Assembly (NCBI RefSeq): GCF_023973165.1
Contig: NZ_CP099547.1
Span: 682,001 to 746,000 of the forward strand
Origin: Arcanobacterium pinnipediorum
GTDB lineage: Bacteria; Actinomycetota; Actinomycetes; Actinomycetales; Actinomycetaceae
Length of the DNA stretch: 64,000 nt
Direction: 5' to 3'
Shown: positions 10,474-20,171 of the stretch, piece by piece
Position numbering within the stretch: position 1 is the stretch's first letter
Layout of the letters: every line of letters starts with the position of its first letter
The notes under the pieces: generated by a model
The model's database searches: none
The model's input: only the letters and a program-made list of their open reading frames with translations
What the model was told of the DNA's origin: nothing
Program-made: the position numbers and the translations under genes

Positions 10474-10479
10474 TAGTCT
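10474..10479 (+). promoter_or_regulatory. Possible -10 element for leaderless rimP transcript
   Basis: TAGTCT fits the actinobacterial TANNNT pattern and lies eight bases before the rimP ATG at 10487. There is no ribosome-binding site before that ATG, so initiation at or next to the ATG is plausible. No good -35 is seen. Confidence 0.3.
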
Positions 10480-10486
10480 TGAGACT

Positions 10487-10957
10487 ATGGTAGACAATGT
10501 TTCAGCGCGTCTTGCGCAACTTCTTGATCCTGTTATTCAGGATGCTGGTCTGTGGCTAGAAACTGTTCGCGTGGTTGGCGCTGGAAAGCACACTGTGGTT
10601 CGGATAACTGTTGATTTACCTGCTGGTCCCGGCGGTGTTGATTCGACTCAGTTAGCAGATGTATCGCGTGCGATTTCCGCAGTTCTCGACGAACACGATC
10701 CGGTTCGAGGTGCATACACTTTGGAAGTTTCGACGCCGGGTGCCACTCGTGAACTATCTGAAGAGCGTCATTTCTCGCGTGCAATTGGCCGCAAAGTCGA
10801 ATTTCAACGTCACGATTTAGTGAAGTTTACCCAACGTGTGGTTGACGTGGCTGATGGTGTTATCACCCTTGAGGGTGATCCGGGTACAATTGCTGTTGAC
10901 GATGTGGCGCGCGCTCACGTTGTTATTGAACTGAACAGGGCTGAGGGGGAGAACTAA
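10487..10957 (+). CDS. rimP: Ribosome maturation factor RimP
   Basis: RimP is needed for maturation of the 30S subunit and binds S12. The 156-residue protein shows the family pattern: an acidic N-terminal alpha/beta domain with VRITVDLPAGPGGVDSTQLADVSRAIS and YTLEVSTPG, then an SH3-like C-terminal domain. The ATG at 10487 starts at the usual point; a GTG at 10445 would add 14 residues. The stop codon overlaps the nusA ATG, which is the normal rimP-nusA coupling. Confidence 0.92.
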   Translation: MVDNVSARLAQLLDPVIQDAGLWLETVRVVGAGKHTVVRITVDLPAGPGGVDSTQLADVSRAISAVLDEHDPVRGAYTLEVSTPGATRELSEERHFSRAIGRKVEFQRHDLVKFTQRVVDVADGVITLEGDPGTIAVDDVARAHVVIELNRAEGEN

Positions 10958-11934
10958 TGGAACTGTCAATGAATGAGCTCCGAATTGTTGAGTCGGAGTT
11001 GGGTATTGATCTCAATGTTCTGCTAAATACTATCGAAGATGCTCTCGTTCATGCCTACAACCGCGTCCCAGGAGCTGTTCGCGGTGCCCGGGTAGAACTT
11101 GATCGTAGCACTGGCAAAGTTACCGTTTGGGCGCCTGAAGTTGATGAGAACGATGAAGTTATTGGCGAGTTTGACGATACCCCAAATGATTTCGGCCGTA
11201 TTGCTACCTCAACAGCTCGTTCGATTATTGCTCAGCGGTTACGTGATGCTGAAACAGAACGTGTTTTAGGTACCTTCCAGGGTAAGAAGGGCCAGCTTGT
11301 TTCTGGAGTCGTTGAAGGCAATGTTAGTTCGAATCCGCTTTCGCGTGATATTTTTGTGGAATTGGGCGAAAACCGGGGTTTGCTTCGTGCTGATGAGCAG
11401 GTTGCCTCGGAACACTTCAAGCATGGTGATTTGATTCGCGCATTGATTCTCGATATTTCGGTCGGTACTCAGGGTGCATCGATCCGGTTATCGCGGTCAC
11501 ATCCAGATTTTGTTCGGCAGCTTTTTGAAACTGAGGTTCCAGAAATTGCTGACGGCACAGTTGAAATCGTGTCCTTGGCTCGTGAAGCTGGGCACCGCAC
11601 TAAGGTTGCAGTGTGGAGTAATGATGATTCCGTTGGTGCCAAAGGTGCATTGATTGGCCATAATGGTCAGCGTGTGCGGGCGGTAACTCAAGAGCTTCAC
11701 GGTGAAAAGATTGACGTTGTTGATTATGACGACGACATTGCGGTTTTTATAGCTGCTGCACTTTCTCCGGCTAAGGTGACTGAGGTTGAAATTCTGAATC
11801 GAGATTTGCGTCAGGCGCGAGCGATTGTTCCAAACGATCAGGCTTCGTTAGCTATCGGCAAGGAAGCACAAAATGTGCGCCTTGCAGCGAAGCTAACTGG
11901 CTGGTCAATCGACATCCGTAAGGAATCGGAATAG
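10957..11934 (+). CDS. nusA: Transcription termination/antitermination factor NusA
   Basis: NusA binds RNA polymerase and nascent RNA and controls pausing, termination and antitermination. The 325-residue protein has the N-terminal polymerase-binding domain, an S1 domain around residues 110-180 and two KH domains at the C-terminus (GAKGALIGHNGQRVRAV and LAIGKEAQNVRLAAKLTGW). It lacks the long acidic repeats of E. coli NusA, as is normal in actinobacteria. It overlaps rimP by one base. Confidence 0.95.
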   Translation: MELSMNELRIVESELGIDLNVLLNTIEDALVHAYNRVPGAVRGARVELDRSTGKVTVWAPEVDENDEVIGEFDDTPNDFGRIATSTARSIIAQRLRDAETERVLGTFQGKKGQLVSGVVEGNVSSNPLSRDIFVELGENRGLLRADEQVASEHFKHGDLIRALILDISVGTQGASIRLSRSHPDFVRQLFETEVPEIADGTVEIVSLAREAGHRTKVAVWSNDDSVGAKGALIGHNGQRVRAVTQELHGEKIDVVDYDDDIAVFIAAALSPAKVTEVEILNRDLRQARAIVPNDQASLAIGKEAQNVRLAAKLTGWSIDIRKESE

Positions 11935-11990
11935 TCGTAGAGTGCTGCTGATCTTGGGCTATTTTTAACTGGTTGACATATCCACCAGTC

Positions 11991-12030
11991 CAGACCGTGC
12001 CCTGCATATTGTGTGCAGTGGCACGGTCTG
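11991..12030 (+). terminator. Terminator or attenuator hairpin between nusA and ylxR
   Basis: An inverted repeat pairs 11991-12007 with 12014-12030 around a short loop, with one unpaired base in the stem, and is followed by TTTCAT. The stem is long and GC-rich. Since ylxR and infB follow, it may act as a partial terminator, plausibly a site of NusA autoregulation (inference). Confidence 0.6.
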
Positions 12031-12060
12031 TTTCATATAGTAGATCGGGTATATGTGCAG

Positions 12061-12066
12061 TACAAT
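12061..12066 (+). promoter_or_regulatory. Putative -10 element ahead of ylxR
   Basis: TACAAT matches the -10 consensus at five of six bases and sits ten bases before the ATG at 12076, just after the hairpin. The predicted start of transcription would fall almost at the ATG, which would give a leaderless message. The -35 is weak. Confidence 0.4.
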
Positions 12067-12075
12067 AGATACTGT

Positions 12076-12441
12076 ATGTCTATGTCAGTACCAACAGTTA
12101 GTAACGATATGATCGATCAACGCGATCAGATCATGATTCGTACCTGTGTTGGCTGTCGGCATAAAGCATACAGGAACGAGCTTTTGCGCGTTGTTGTCAA
12201 CAGTGATGGTTATGTACAACCTGACCCACGAGCAATTATGCCAGGGCGAGGAGCGTGGGTTCATCCACGTTCCCAATGCGTAGCACAGGCAGTGAAAACT
12301 TCTCAGTTTGCTCGGGCGTTTCGTCGTCCAGTACGAGTGAGTAATGAATTTCAAACCTGTGTTAGTGATTTTGTTCGATCAGCACGGTTTCGTGCCAATA
12401 ACCCAATGAAAGCGGGTAGAGAGCCGATGGGCACCCGATGA
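12076..12441 (+). CDS. ylxR: YlxR-family RNA-binding protein (DUF448)
   Basis: A small basic protein found between nusA and infB in many Gram-positive bacteria. It carries the family motif RTCVGCRHK, then LLRVV and DPRAIMPGRGAWVHP with a later cysteine. Solved homologues have an RNA-binding fold; roles in RNase P and transcription control have been proposed for the family. Several in-frame starts exist; 12076 (MSMSVPT) is chosen because of the -10 element just upstream, while MIDQRDQIM further in is also possible. Confidence 0.85.
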   Translation: MSMSVPTVSNDMIDQRDQIMIRTCVGCRHKAYRNELLRVVVNSDGYVQPDPRAIMPGRGAWVHPRSQCVAQAVKTSQFARAFRRPVRVSNEFQTCVSDFVRSARFRANNPMKAGREPMGTR

Positions 12442-12511
12442 GTACCCAGCGATGAGCTGCCAAACAGGGGCCTGACGCACAGATTGCGCGGGCCAAGACA
12501 TAAGGAGAAAT

Positions 12512-15394
12512 GTGGCTAAGGTCCGCGTCCATGAACTTGCTAAAGAGATCGGTGTGACAAGTAAGAAATTACTTGAAGTGCTTACATCCGAAGGCGAATT
12601 CGTCAAATCTGCATCCTCGTCTATCGAGGCACCAGTCGTGCGTAAAGCACGTGAATATTTTGAATCGCATCCAGAAGAAATCGATTCGAAGAAAGCAGCT
12701 AAAAAGAAACCAGCTGCTAAAGCTGAGCCAGCACCAACTACAGTTGCCGAGTCCGCTGAGTCTGCTGAGACTCCAAAACCAGCAACTCCTGCTCCAGCTC
12801 GACCACAACCGGTGGTTCGAAAGGCAACTGCTAAGACTGCCGCAAAGACCCCAGTGGCGAAACCAGGTGCAAAGCCAGGTGCTAAATCTGGATCAACATC
12901 GGCCACACAAAAGCCGGTAGCTGGCAAGCCAAATGAAGCCAAGGCGCCTGCAGCGCCAAGTAAGCCTGCATCCAAGCCTGGCGCACCGCGTCCAGCTGGT
13001 CGATCAGCTACACCAGGCTCGGCTCACGCCTCGGCAGAAGCTGCTCGAGAGTCTGCACCACCACGTCCAAGTGGTGGCCGAGCTCCACGCCCCGGTGCTC
13101 CACGCCCCGGAAATTCACCATTTGCTCCCAAGCAGGGCATGGGCGGCCGTAATGGCCAAGGCGGTCAAGGCCGTGGGCCTCGTCCAAATGGTGCAGCATT
13201 CGGTAAACCCAATCAAGGTGGCCGTGGCGGTCAAGGCCAAGGAGCTCCAGGTCGCGGTCCGCGCACCGAAGGTACGCCACGTCCGCAACGCGGATCGGCA
13301 GATCGTCCAAGTCCAAATATGATGCCTGAGCAGATGCCGGCACCAACACCAGCGCGCGGCGGCGGTCGCGGTCGTGGCGGAAATAATGCTAACGGCAATG
13401 GTGGTAACGGTGGCGGTCGCGGCGGCTTTACCCGTTCGGGTGGAAAAGCACGCGGCGGTTCCACTGCAGGTGCATTCGGTCGCCAAGGCGGCGGCCGCGG
13501 CAACCGTAAGTCTAAGCGGGCAAAGCGTCAAGAGTGGGAAGAGCAGCAATCTCCGATGCTCCAAGGCGTCCAGATTCCTCGTGGCGATGGTTCCACTGAG
13601 GTTCGCGTACGCGCTGGCGCATCTCTAGCTGACTTCGCAGAACGCATTGAAGCAGATCCAGCAGCATTGGTGACCGTCTTGTTCCGTATGGGCGAGATGG
13701 CAACAGCCAATCAGTCCCTGGATGAAGATACCTTCGCACTCCTTGGCGCCGAACTTGGTTACGACATCAAGATCATGAGCGCAGAGGATGAGGATCGTGA
13801 AATCCTCGAATCCTTCGATATCGATATTGACGCCGAGCATGCAGATGAATCTGAAGAAGATCGTCTGCCACGCCCGCCAGTAGTGACCGTCATGGGCCAC
13901 GTCGACCACGGTAAAACCAAGCTTCTTGACGCGATCCGTAACGCCGACGTCGTCGAAGGTGAAGCTGGTGGTATTACCCAGTCCATCGGTGCCTACCAGA
14001 CCCACGTCAAGGTTGAAGAGGGCGAACGTGCCATTACCTTCATTGACACCCCAGGTCACGAAGCCTTCACTCAGATGCGTGCCCGCGGTGCTGATATCAC
14101 TGACGTTGCCATCTTGGTTGTTGCTGCAAATGACGGCGTCATGCCGCAAACTGTTGAAGCAATCAATCACGCACAGGCAGCAAACGTGCCGATCGTCGTC
14201 GCCGTGAACAAGATCGATGTTGATGGGGCAAACCCAGATAAGGTTCGTGCCCAGCTCACCGAATACAACTTGGTCGCAGAAGAGTACGGCGGTGACGTCG
14301 CATTCGTCGATATTTCGGCAAAACAGCAGATTAATATCCCTGCATTGCTTGAAACCGTATTGACTACTTCCGATATTTTGGTTACCCCGATGGCTAACCC
14401 GAACAAGCCAGCGCGTGGTGTAGCGATTGAAGCAAAGCTCGATCAGGGCCGTGGTTCGGTTATTACCGCGCTCGTCCAAGAAGGAACCTTGCGTATCGGT
14501 GATCCGATTGTTGTTGGTACCGCATACGGTCGTGTGCGTGCCATGATTGACGAGCATGGAAACCGTCTCGAAGAAGCTGGTCCGGCACGTCCGGTTCAGG
14601 TTCTTGGTTTGACCTCGGTTCCAGGTGCAGGCGATCAACTCATCGTCGCTGACGATGATCGTACTGCACGCCAGATTGCAGAACGTCGCGAAACTGCCAA
14701 GCGTGCAGCAACGTTGGCCAAGCGTCGCAAGCGCGTCTCGCTTGAGGACCTCAACGCAGCTATCGAAGAAGGCAAGATCGAAAACCTCAACCTCATTATC
14801 AAGGGAGATTCCTCTGGTTCGGTTGAAGCGCTCGAAGCGTCCTTGCTCGATATCGAGATCGGTGGCGACGAAGTCCAACTCAACGTGATCCATCGCGGTG
14901 TTGGCGCAATTACGCAGTCCGACGTCGATCTGGCAACCGTTGATAACGCAATCATTATCGGCTTCAACGTCCGCCCGGCAGAGCGGGTGAGCGAATTGGC
15001 TGATTCTGAAGGTGTGGAGATGAAGTTCTACTCGGTCATCTACGATGCGATCGACGAAGTTGAGGCTGCCATGAAGGGCAAGCTCAAGCCGATCTACGAA
15101 GAAGTCCAGGTGGCAACTGCTGAGATTCGCCAGGTGTTTAAGTCCGGTAAGGCTGGTCTTATCGCTGGTTCGATCGTTCGTTCTGGTTCGATCCGGCGCG
15201 GTCACAAGGCACGCCTGATCCGTGACGGTAAGACGATTGCGGAAAACCTGGAGATCGTATCGTTGCGTCGTGAAAAAGATGATGTGACTGAAGTGCGCGA
15301 AGGCTACGAGTGTGGTATCACTCTTGGCTACAAGGATATTGCCGAAGGTGACATCATCGAAACGTATGAGATGCGTGAGAAGCCACGCGACTGA
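12512..15394 (+). CDS. infB: Translation initiation factor IF-2
   Basis: IF-2 is the GTPase that brings initiator tRNA to the ribosome. The start is a GTG with an AAGGAG ribosome site, giving the usual N-terminus [15 protein letters not shown]. Residues about 55-340 are a low-complexity linker rich in Lys, Ala, Pro, then Gly and Arg, as in other actinobacteria. The G domain has GHVDHGKT at 462-469, DTPGHEAF at 512-519 and NKID at 566-569, followed by the beta-barrel and C-terminal fMet-tRNA binding domains. At 960 residues it is typical. A long open frame on the opposite strand is a composition shadow. Confidence 0.97.
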   Translation: MAKVRVHELAKEIGVTSKKLLEVLTSEGEFVKSASSSIEAPVVRKAREYFESHPEEIDSKKAAKKKPAAKAEPAPTTVAESAESAETPKPATPAPARPQPVVRKATAKTAAKTPVAKPGAKPGAKSGSTSATQKPVAGKPNEAKAPAAPSKPASKPGAPRPAGRSATPGSAHASAEAARESAPPRPSGGRAPRPGAPRPGNSPFAPKQGMGGRNGQGGQGRGPRPNGAAFGKPNQGGRGGQGQGAPGRGPRTEGTPRPQRGSADRPSPNMMPEQMPAPTPARGGGRGRGGNNANGNGGNGGGRGGFTRSGGKARGGSTAGAFGRQGGGRGNRKSKRAKRQEWEEQQSPMLQGVQIPRGDGSTEVRVRAGASLADFAERIEADPAALVTVLFRMGEMATANQSLDEDTFALLGAELGYDIKIMSAEDEDREILESFDIDIDAEHADESEEDRLPRPPVVTVMGHVDHGKTKLLDAIRNADVVEGEAGGITQSIGAYQTHVKVEEGERAITFIDTPGHEAFTQMRARGADITDVAILVVAANDGVMPQTVEAINHAQAANVPIVVAVNKIDVDGANPDKVRAQLTEYNLVAEEYGGDVAFVDISAKQQINIPALLETVLTTSDILVTPMANPNKPARGVAIEAKLDQGRGSVITALVQEGTLRIGDPIVVGTAYGRVRAMIDEHGNRLEEAGPARPVQVLGLTSVPGAGDQLIVADDDRTARQIAERRETAKRAATLAKRRKRVSLEDLNAAIEEGKIENLNLIIKGDSSGSVEALEASLLDIEIGGDEVQLNVIHRGVGAITQSDVDLATVDNAIIIGFNVRPAERVSELADSEGVEMKFYSVIYDAIDEVEAAMKGKLKPIYEEVQVATAEIRQVFKSGKAGLIAGSIVRSGSIRRGHKARLIRDGKTIAENLEIVSLRREKDDVTEVREGYECGITLGYKDIAEGDIIETYEMREKPRD

Positions 15395-15426
15395 TCGTTA
15401 CGTGACTATACGCAAAGTGAGGAAAC

Positions 15427-15882
15427 ATGGTTAATCCACGAGCAGCTAGAGTAGCTGAGCGTATTCAGCAAATAGTTGCCTCCATGCTCGATAAGCAGAT
15501 CAAGGATCCGCGGTTAGGCATGGTGACAATTACTGATGTGCGCGTTACTGGAGATCTTCAGCATGCAGATGTGTTCTACACCGTTTTCGGTGACGAACAC
15601 GATGCGAAGAACACCGCAGCCGCATTGCGTTCTGCCACCGGAGTGATTCGCTCCAATGTTGGAAAGCAGCTCGGATTGCGCTTGACTCCATCGTTGGCGT
15701 TCCATCTCGATGCATTGCCAGAGTCAGCAAAGTCTATTGAAGACTTGCTGGTTGCTGCTAAGTTTAGGGATGAGCAGATCCGCCAGATGGCTCGAGAAGC
15801 ACAGTATGCGGGAGATCCAGATCCATACCGTCGTCCAGAAGACGACGAGCAGGACGAACCCGTCGAGGATTTCGCACAGTAG
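15427..15882 (+). CDS. rbfA: Ribosome-binding factor A
   Basis: RbfA binds the 30S subunit near helix 1 of 16S rRNA and helps late maturation and cold adaptation. The 151-residue protein shows the KH-like family pattern: RVAERIQQIVASML, DPRLGMVTITDVRVTGDL and HADVFYTV, with an acidic tail. It follows infB with a GAGGAAAC ribosome site and its stop overlaps the truB start. Confidence 0.93.
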   Translation: MVNPRAARVAERIQQIVASMLDKQIKDPRLGMVTITDVRVTGDLQHADVFYTVFGDEHDAKNTAAALRSATGVIRSNVGKQLGLRLTPSLAFHLDALPESAKSIEDLLVAAKFRDEQIRQMAREAQYAGDPDPYRRPEDDEQDEPVEDFAQ

Positions 15883-16907
15883 TGGCGCGAAATCGTCAAC
15901 AGATGCCAGATCGCCCCCGGCGCGTAATGCCGTGGGGCGATCTGCCACGTGGTGGACATGAAGCTGCCGATGGGTTAATTCTGATCGACAAACCGCAAGG
16001 TGTGACCTCGCACGATGTTGTGGGTGCGATGCGCCGGTTGGGTGCGACTCGCAAAGTCGGGCATACCGGAACTCTTGATCCGATGGCTACCGGTTTGCTG
16101 ACGGTGGCCTTTGGGCGAGCCACTAAACTCGTCCAGTATCTCACTGGTGCAGATAAGCGGTATCTTGCACGCATTGTTATTGGTGTGGGTACGGATTCGG
16201 ATGATGCTGATGGTACTGCGATAGCGCCAACTGCCGCGCAGAGTACACGTATTAGCCAGATTACGGCTGCGGATATTGATGGTGCGATGGCTGAACTTAC
16301 CGGCCCGATCCAGCAGGTTCCGGCAACTGTTTCGGCGAAGAAGATTGGCGGTAAACGCGCCCACGATCTGGTTCGTGATGGGCATGATGTGGAGCTTGCT
16401 GCACAGTCAGTAACAATCCATAGTTTTGACCGTACCAGCGATGTTGTTGCGCAAACCCACCAGATGGACGGGTTGAGCTTCCCGGTGTTGGCGTTCGATG
16501 TGAGTGTGGCGGTTTCTTCGGGAACCTATATTCGTGCGTTGGCTCGCGATCTTGGCGAAAATCTGGGGGTGGGTGCGCATTTGACGATGTTGCGCCGCAC
16601 CCAGGTTGGCAAGTGGGATATTGCGGATGCGCATACGGTCGAGGCCCTGCGTGAGCTGATAGTGGGTGAGCAGTCGTTGCCGATTGTGGGCATTGATGCC
16701 GTGTGTGCCCTAACGTTCTCCCGGATTTCGGTGACGGCCCAGGAGGCTGAACGACTCGGGCGCGGGCTTTTTATTGAACGCCGTGATCCAGAGCGTATTG
16801 CGGGTGCCAATAAATGGCCGGCGTGTGCGTTTCTAGGTGAGCAGGCGGTTGCTATCGTTTCGCCGCGTTCCAAACAGTTGAAACCTGATTTACAGATTCG
16901 GATCTAG
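15882..16907 (+). CDS. truB: tRNA pseudouridine synthase B
   Basis: TruB makes pseudouridine 55 in the T-arm of tRNAs. The signature GHTGTLDPMATGLL contains the catalytic Asp at about residue 66, and SAKKIGGKRAHDLVRDG and SSGTYIRALARDLG are also typical. The GTG at 15882 overlaps the rbfA stop; an internal ATG (MPWGDLP) would remove 15 basic residues. It is the last gene of the nusA-infB operon and is followed by a strong terminator. In many actinobacteria ribF comes next; here 10 kb of accessory DNA lies between. Confidence 0.94.
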   Translation: MARNRQQMPDRPRRVMPWGDLPRGGHEAADGLILIDKPQGVTSHDVVGAMRRLGATRKVGHTGTLDPMATGLLTVAFGRATKLVQYLTGADKRYLARIVIGVGTDSDDADGTAIAPTAAQSTRISQITAADIDGAMAELTGPIQQVPATVSAKKIGGKRAHDLVRDGHDVELAAQSVTIHSFDRTSDVVAQTHQMDGLSFPVLAFDVSVAVSSGTYIRALARDLGENLGVGAHLTMLRRTQVGKWDIADAHTVEALRELIVGEQSLPIVGIDAVCALTFSRISVTAQEAERLGRGLFIERRDPERIAGANKWPACAFLGEQAVAIVSPRSKQLKPDLQIRI

Positions 16908-16932
16908 ATGTAGGGCAGTGCTGCGAGATTAG

Positions 16933-17004
16933 TGTGCACGAAACCGGGGAATACGGGGCGATAGGGTGCTATAGCGCAAGATCTCCCCGTATTCCCCGGT
17001 TTTG
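16933..17004 (+). repeat. 72-bp terminator repeat, left copy (after truB)
   Basis: It contains an 18-bp perfect inverted repeat (16941-16958 with 16985-17002) ending in TTT, so it works as the terminator of the truB operon. The whole 72 bases recur in direct orientation at 26998-27069 with a single difference in the loop (A versus T at 16979). The pair brackets the lipoprotein and export block. Confidence 0.9.
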
Positions 17005-17059
17005 GTAGCTCCTGTGGTTTATGAATGTGCGCATTAGCCTTAACACGCAGGAAAATGCT

Positions 17060-17087
17060 TTTACAACGAATTCCGTTTCGTTATCAT
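17060..17087 (+). promoter_or_regulatory. Sigma-A type promoter ahead of the lipoprotein array
   Basis: TTTACA at 17060-17065 and TATCAT at 17082-17087 are separated by 16 bases. Both boxes match consensus at five of six positions. The first lipoprotein starts at 17133. Confidence 0.6.
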
Positions 17088-17132
17088 GTGTAGATAAACA
17101 GCTCAATGGTGAGAAATTTTCTGGAGGAAGAT

Positions 17133-18095
17133 ATGCAACGGTTTTTGCGAGTTGTAGTCGCCATGATGTTGACCGGCAGTATCCTAAGCGCCTGTAGCGA
17201 AGAACCGCCTCCACCGCAAAGTTCAGTGGACGATGTTGATGTTACTGGGTTGAACTTGAAGGCAGATATCGATCGTGACTCATGGATGATTACTTTGCCG
17301 GCAGATCGGTTTGGAATTTCTCGAGATGAAGAAGATATAATTTCTTCGGCGTATATGGGAGCCAGTATGACGTGCTACAAGAAATATGCTCCTGATCAAA
17401 TTTGGGTAGATTTACCTCCTCTTTCTGGCTTAAATGCGATGAATCCTCCTGTTTTCTCGGAATTTGGCGTGTGGCGAGTAGGTATGGCGCAGCAATTTGG
17501 TTTTGATGCTCCTGCGACTGCTCGTATTCCTATTGCAGGGCGTTCTGATGTTCGCACACCTATTTCCAGAGAAGTAGTTGCGAAAGTTTACAAAGATCGA
17601 GCGGCGATCCCTACGGATGTTTTCGAAAAAGCAGTTGCTTCGTGCGAGGATGATCCAGATATTCAAAAGTTCAAAAACCCTTACGAGTTAGTTATTGCGC
17701 CGTGGTGGGATGAGATTAATCAGGCGCGAGCCAAGCTATTTGACTACGATGCGGCTCGCCAAATTTATAACGACGTTGCTAGTTGTTTCGAATCCGAGGG
17801 TTTGAAAATGGCAGAGGAAGGGTTTGGGGGTGTTGAGAACTTCGATTTTCGGCGTAAAAAGAATAATCCTTATCCTGCTAAAAAAGAGATAGATATTGCA
17901 CTGAAAGTAGCTCAATGCCAGGAGAAATTCGATGCTACACCGAAGCTTGCTGAGATTTTAGCTGAGAAACAAGCCGACATTATTAAGAAATATCCGAATG
18001 AATTTGTTTCGGGCCGCCAAAAGATCGATGCTCTTGTTGCAGATGCGAAGCAATACATACAAGAACATCCCGATGTTTACGTTAAAACGAACTAG
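17133..18095 (+). CDS. Putative lipoprotein, array member 1 (most divergent)
   Basis: A 320-residue exported protein with a 21-residue lipoprotein signal ending in LSAC, so Cys21 should be lipidated. The start ATG is supported by GGAGGA eight bases upstream. I do not recognise a known domain. It shares with the five following paralogues the PPVFSEFG motif, the W..E...AR..LFD region, the C-terminal VAQCQE motif and a helical tail ending in AKQYIQEHP. It also has four cysteines in matching places (MTCYKK, VASCED, ASCFES, AQCQEK), suggesting two disulfides. It is the least similar member, so it may represent the ancestral or a distinct role. Confidence 0.8.
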   Translation: MQRFLRVVVAMMLTGSILSACSEEPPPPQSSVDDVDVTGLNLKADIDRDSWMITLPADRFGISRDEEDIISSAYMGASMTCYKKYAPDQIWVDLPPLSGLNAMNPPVFSEFGVWRVGMAQQFGFDAPATARIPIAGRSDVRTPISREVVAKVYKDRAAIPTDVFEKAVASCEDDPDIQKFKNPYELVIAPWWDEINQARAKLFDYDAARQIYNDVASCFESEGLKMAEEGFGGVENFDFRRKKNNPYPAKKEIDIALKVAQCQEKFDATPKLAEILAEKQADIIKKYPNEFVSGRQKIDALVADAKQYIQEHPDVYVKTN

Positions 18096-18186
18096 TTCTT
18101 ATGTGCAGTCGGTCTCTTCATCACGGATATAGAGTCGTGAGTTGTCTGCGTTTCGAACGAGTATGGTGAGGATAGGGAGTTTAAGT

Positions 18187-19134
18187 ATGTTCGTTAAGAA
18201 ATATGGAGTGTTCCTTGTTTCTCTCATGATGGTTGTGAGCGCCTGTTCTTCTGTTGATTCTGGGGTAGACGTAGACTCGTCTGAATCTTCTAGCATGGGT
18301 CTGAATCTTAGTGCGGAAGTTGATAAAGAGTCATGGACAGTGACGTTGCCTTGGAATCGTTACCTTATTTCGGACGAAGAGAAAAATATTTTACTCTCTG
18401 CCAGTTCAATGGCACTAGCACAATGCACCCGAGAGAAGAATATGGCAAAGCAATGGACCGGTACTAATGCGGCTTTCATTAGCCAAGTAAATCCACATGT
18501 CTTTTCAGAATTTGGTCCGTGGCGAAAAGCGATGGCTCAACAATATGGGTTTTCATCACCTTATCTATCTAATGATCCAATCGTCGGCCGAGATATTAAG
18601 CCACCAACAGAAACAGAAATTCTAAAACTTCGCCGTGGGTTTGATGCGAATAGCTTGTTTTCTGAAGCAGATATGGAATTGATGCGTAAGGAATGTGACG
18701 AGTATCCCGCGGTCGAAAAATTCAACCGGGAAAAGATAGCTCCATCAGCTCCGTGGGTTGATGAGCTTGGCGAGATGCGTATGCTGTTGTTTGATGATCC
18801 GCGGGCGCAGGAGATTGTGGGTGAGTTGGAGGCGTGTTTTGATAAGCAGGGGTTGCAGATGAGCTCTGAAGTTCCTGGGTTTGTGGAAGATGTTAATGGT
18901 TTTATTGATCCGACTGAGGAGAGTATTGCTCTTGCGTTGAAGGCTGTGGAGTGTCAAGAAGAAACTAATGCGACGCCGCGGTTGGCGCAGGTGTGGGCTG
19001 ATTCGCAGGCTCCGATTGTGAAGAAGTATGCCAAGGAGCTGATAGCTCAGCGCCAGTTGATCGATGAACGAGTAGCAGAAGCAAAACAATATATACAAGA
19101 ACACCCTGAGCTATTGGAACCTCCGGGGAAGTGA
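18187..19134 (+). CDS. Putative lipoprotein, array member 2
   Basis: A 315-residue member of the same unrecognised family. The signal peptide ends in VVSAC with the lipidation Cys at residue 20. AGGGAG before the ATG at 18187 supports this start over upstream in-frame ones. The mature part begins with a Ser/Asp/Val-rich linker, then a conserved core with FSEFGPWRKAMAQQYGF and a C-terminal third almost identical to members 4-6 from LFDDPRAQE onward. The first part of the mature region is nearly the same as in member 3. The four family cysteines are present. Confidence 0.8.
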   Translation: MFVKKYGVFLVSLMMVVSACSSVDSGVDVDSSESSSMGLNLSAEVDKESWTVTLPWNRYLISDEEKNILLSASSMALAQCTREKNMAKQWTGTNAAFISQVNPHVFSEFGPWRKAMAQQYGFSSPYLSNDPIVGRDIKPPTETEILKLRRGFDANSLFSEADMELMRKECDEYPAVEKFNREKIAPSAPWVDELGEMRMLLFDDPRAQEIVGELEACFDKQGLQMSSEVPGFVEDVNGFIDPTEESIALALKAVECQEETNATPRLAQVWADSQAPIVKKYAKELIAQRQLIDERVAEAKQYIQEHPELLEPPGK

Positions 19135-19165
19135 TAGTTCATGACGATGAAGTTAGTGGCGGTTT

Positions 19166-20140
19166 ATGGTGATGAAGAAAGTGAATAGGTCGATGAGGAA
19201 GCGTGTTATTCAGATGACCGTGGTATCGAGTGTGGCGCTTTTATTTGGAGCATGCTCGTTTGGTTCGCAGGTTGATACAGACTCATCTGAATCTTCTAGC
19301 ATGGGTCTGAATCTTAGCGCGGAAGTTGATAAAGAGTTATGGACGGTAACGTTGCCATGGGATCGTTACACGATGACGGATGAACAGCGCATTATCCTTG
19401 TTTCTGCAGAATCTTTTGGACTTGCCGAGTGTACACGTGAGAATATGCAAGATGTTGCATGGACTGCAACATTGCCGGAAGCCCTTAAGGGTGTTAACCC
19501 GCATGTTTTTATGGAATTTGGGCCGTGGGTTAAAGAAATGGCACAGCAATATGGTTTTTCGTCAGCCGAATTCTCAGATGTACCGATCAATGGTCGCGAT
19601 CTTGTGGCTAAGAGCAAAGAACAACGTGATCGAGAAAGAAAAGGGATGCAGAGCAATGCTACGTTTTCAGAGCGAGACATAGAGCTTATGCATGAAACGT
19701 GTGATTCGTATCCCCAAGTTAAGAGATTTCAGTTAAAAGAACTCGATGTGCAGGGTCCATGGACAAAATTACTGGCTGATACTCGCGATCAAATTTTCGA
19801 GGATAGTCGCGGTAAAGCAGTTGTGGAAGAATTGGCTCAATGTTTCATAAGTAAGGGGCTTAAACCAATTGAGGGCGTTCCCGGATATGTAGAAGGAGTT
19901 AGCCCACAACGTAACCCGAGTTCAGAGAGTATTGCTCTTGCTTTGAAGGCTGTGGAGTGTCAAGAAGAAACTGATGCGACGCCGCGGTTGGCGCAGGTGT
20001 GGGCTGATTTGCAGGCTCCGATTGTGAAGAAGTATGCCAAAGAGTTGATAGCCCAGCGTGAGTTGATTGACGAGCGAGTAGCAGAAGCTAAACAATATAT
20101 TCAAGAACACCCTGAGTTCTTGGAACCTCCGGGGAAGTGA
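19166..20140 (+). CDS. Putative lipoprotein, array member 3 (mosaic)
   Basis: A 324-residue lipoprotein with signal ending in LFGAC. The first ATG at 19166 is used; a start at 19193 (MRKRVIQM) would give the 21-residue signal seen in other members and is equally likely. Its N-terminal linker and first strands match member 2, and its last 75 residues match members 2 and 4. Residues about 190-250, with PWTKLLADTRDQ and PGYVEGVSPQRN, are clearly different. This patchwork points to recombination between the copies. The four family cysteines are kept. Confidence 0.78.
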   Translation: MVMKKVNRSMRKRVIQMTVVSSVALLFGACSFGSQVDTDSSESSSMGLNLSAEVDKELWTVTLPWDRYTMTDEQRIILVSAESFGLAECTRENMQDVAWTATLPEALKGVNPHVFMEFGPWVKEMAQQYGFSSAEFSDVPINGRDLVAKSKEQRDRERKGMQSNATFSERDIELMHETCDSYPQVKRFQLKELDVQGPWTKLLADTRDQIFEDSRGKAVVEELAQCFISKGLKPIEGVPGYVEGVSPQRNPSSESIALALKAVECQEETDATPRLAQVWADLQAPIVKKYAKELIAQRELIDERVAEAKQYIQEHPEFLEPPGK

Positions 20141-20171
20141 TAGTTCATGACGGTGAAGTTAGTGGCGGTTT

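Noticed and set aside
12680..13510. Repetitive DNA inside infB looked at as a possible repeat array
   Set aside because: It encodes the Lys/Ala/Pro and Gly/Arg-rich linker of IF-2, normal for actinobacteria; there are no regular repeats and spacers, so it is not CRISPR.
13625..15205. A 526-codon open frame on the minus strand opposite infB
   Set aside because: It lies fully inside a highly conserved gene, its product is Cys/Asn-rich without any domain, and codon bias of the infB strand explains the lack of stops.
16933..17004. 72-bp repeat as an IS end or MITE
   Set aside because: No target duplication and no terminal TG/CA; the hairpin with T run is explained by a terminator, so only the duplication itself is reported.
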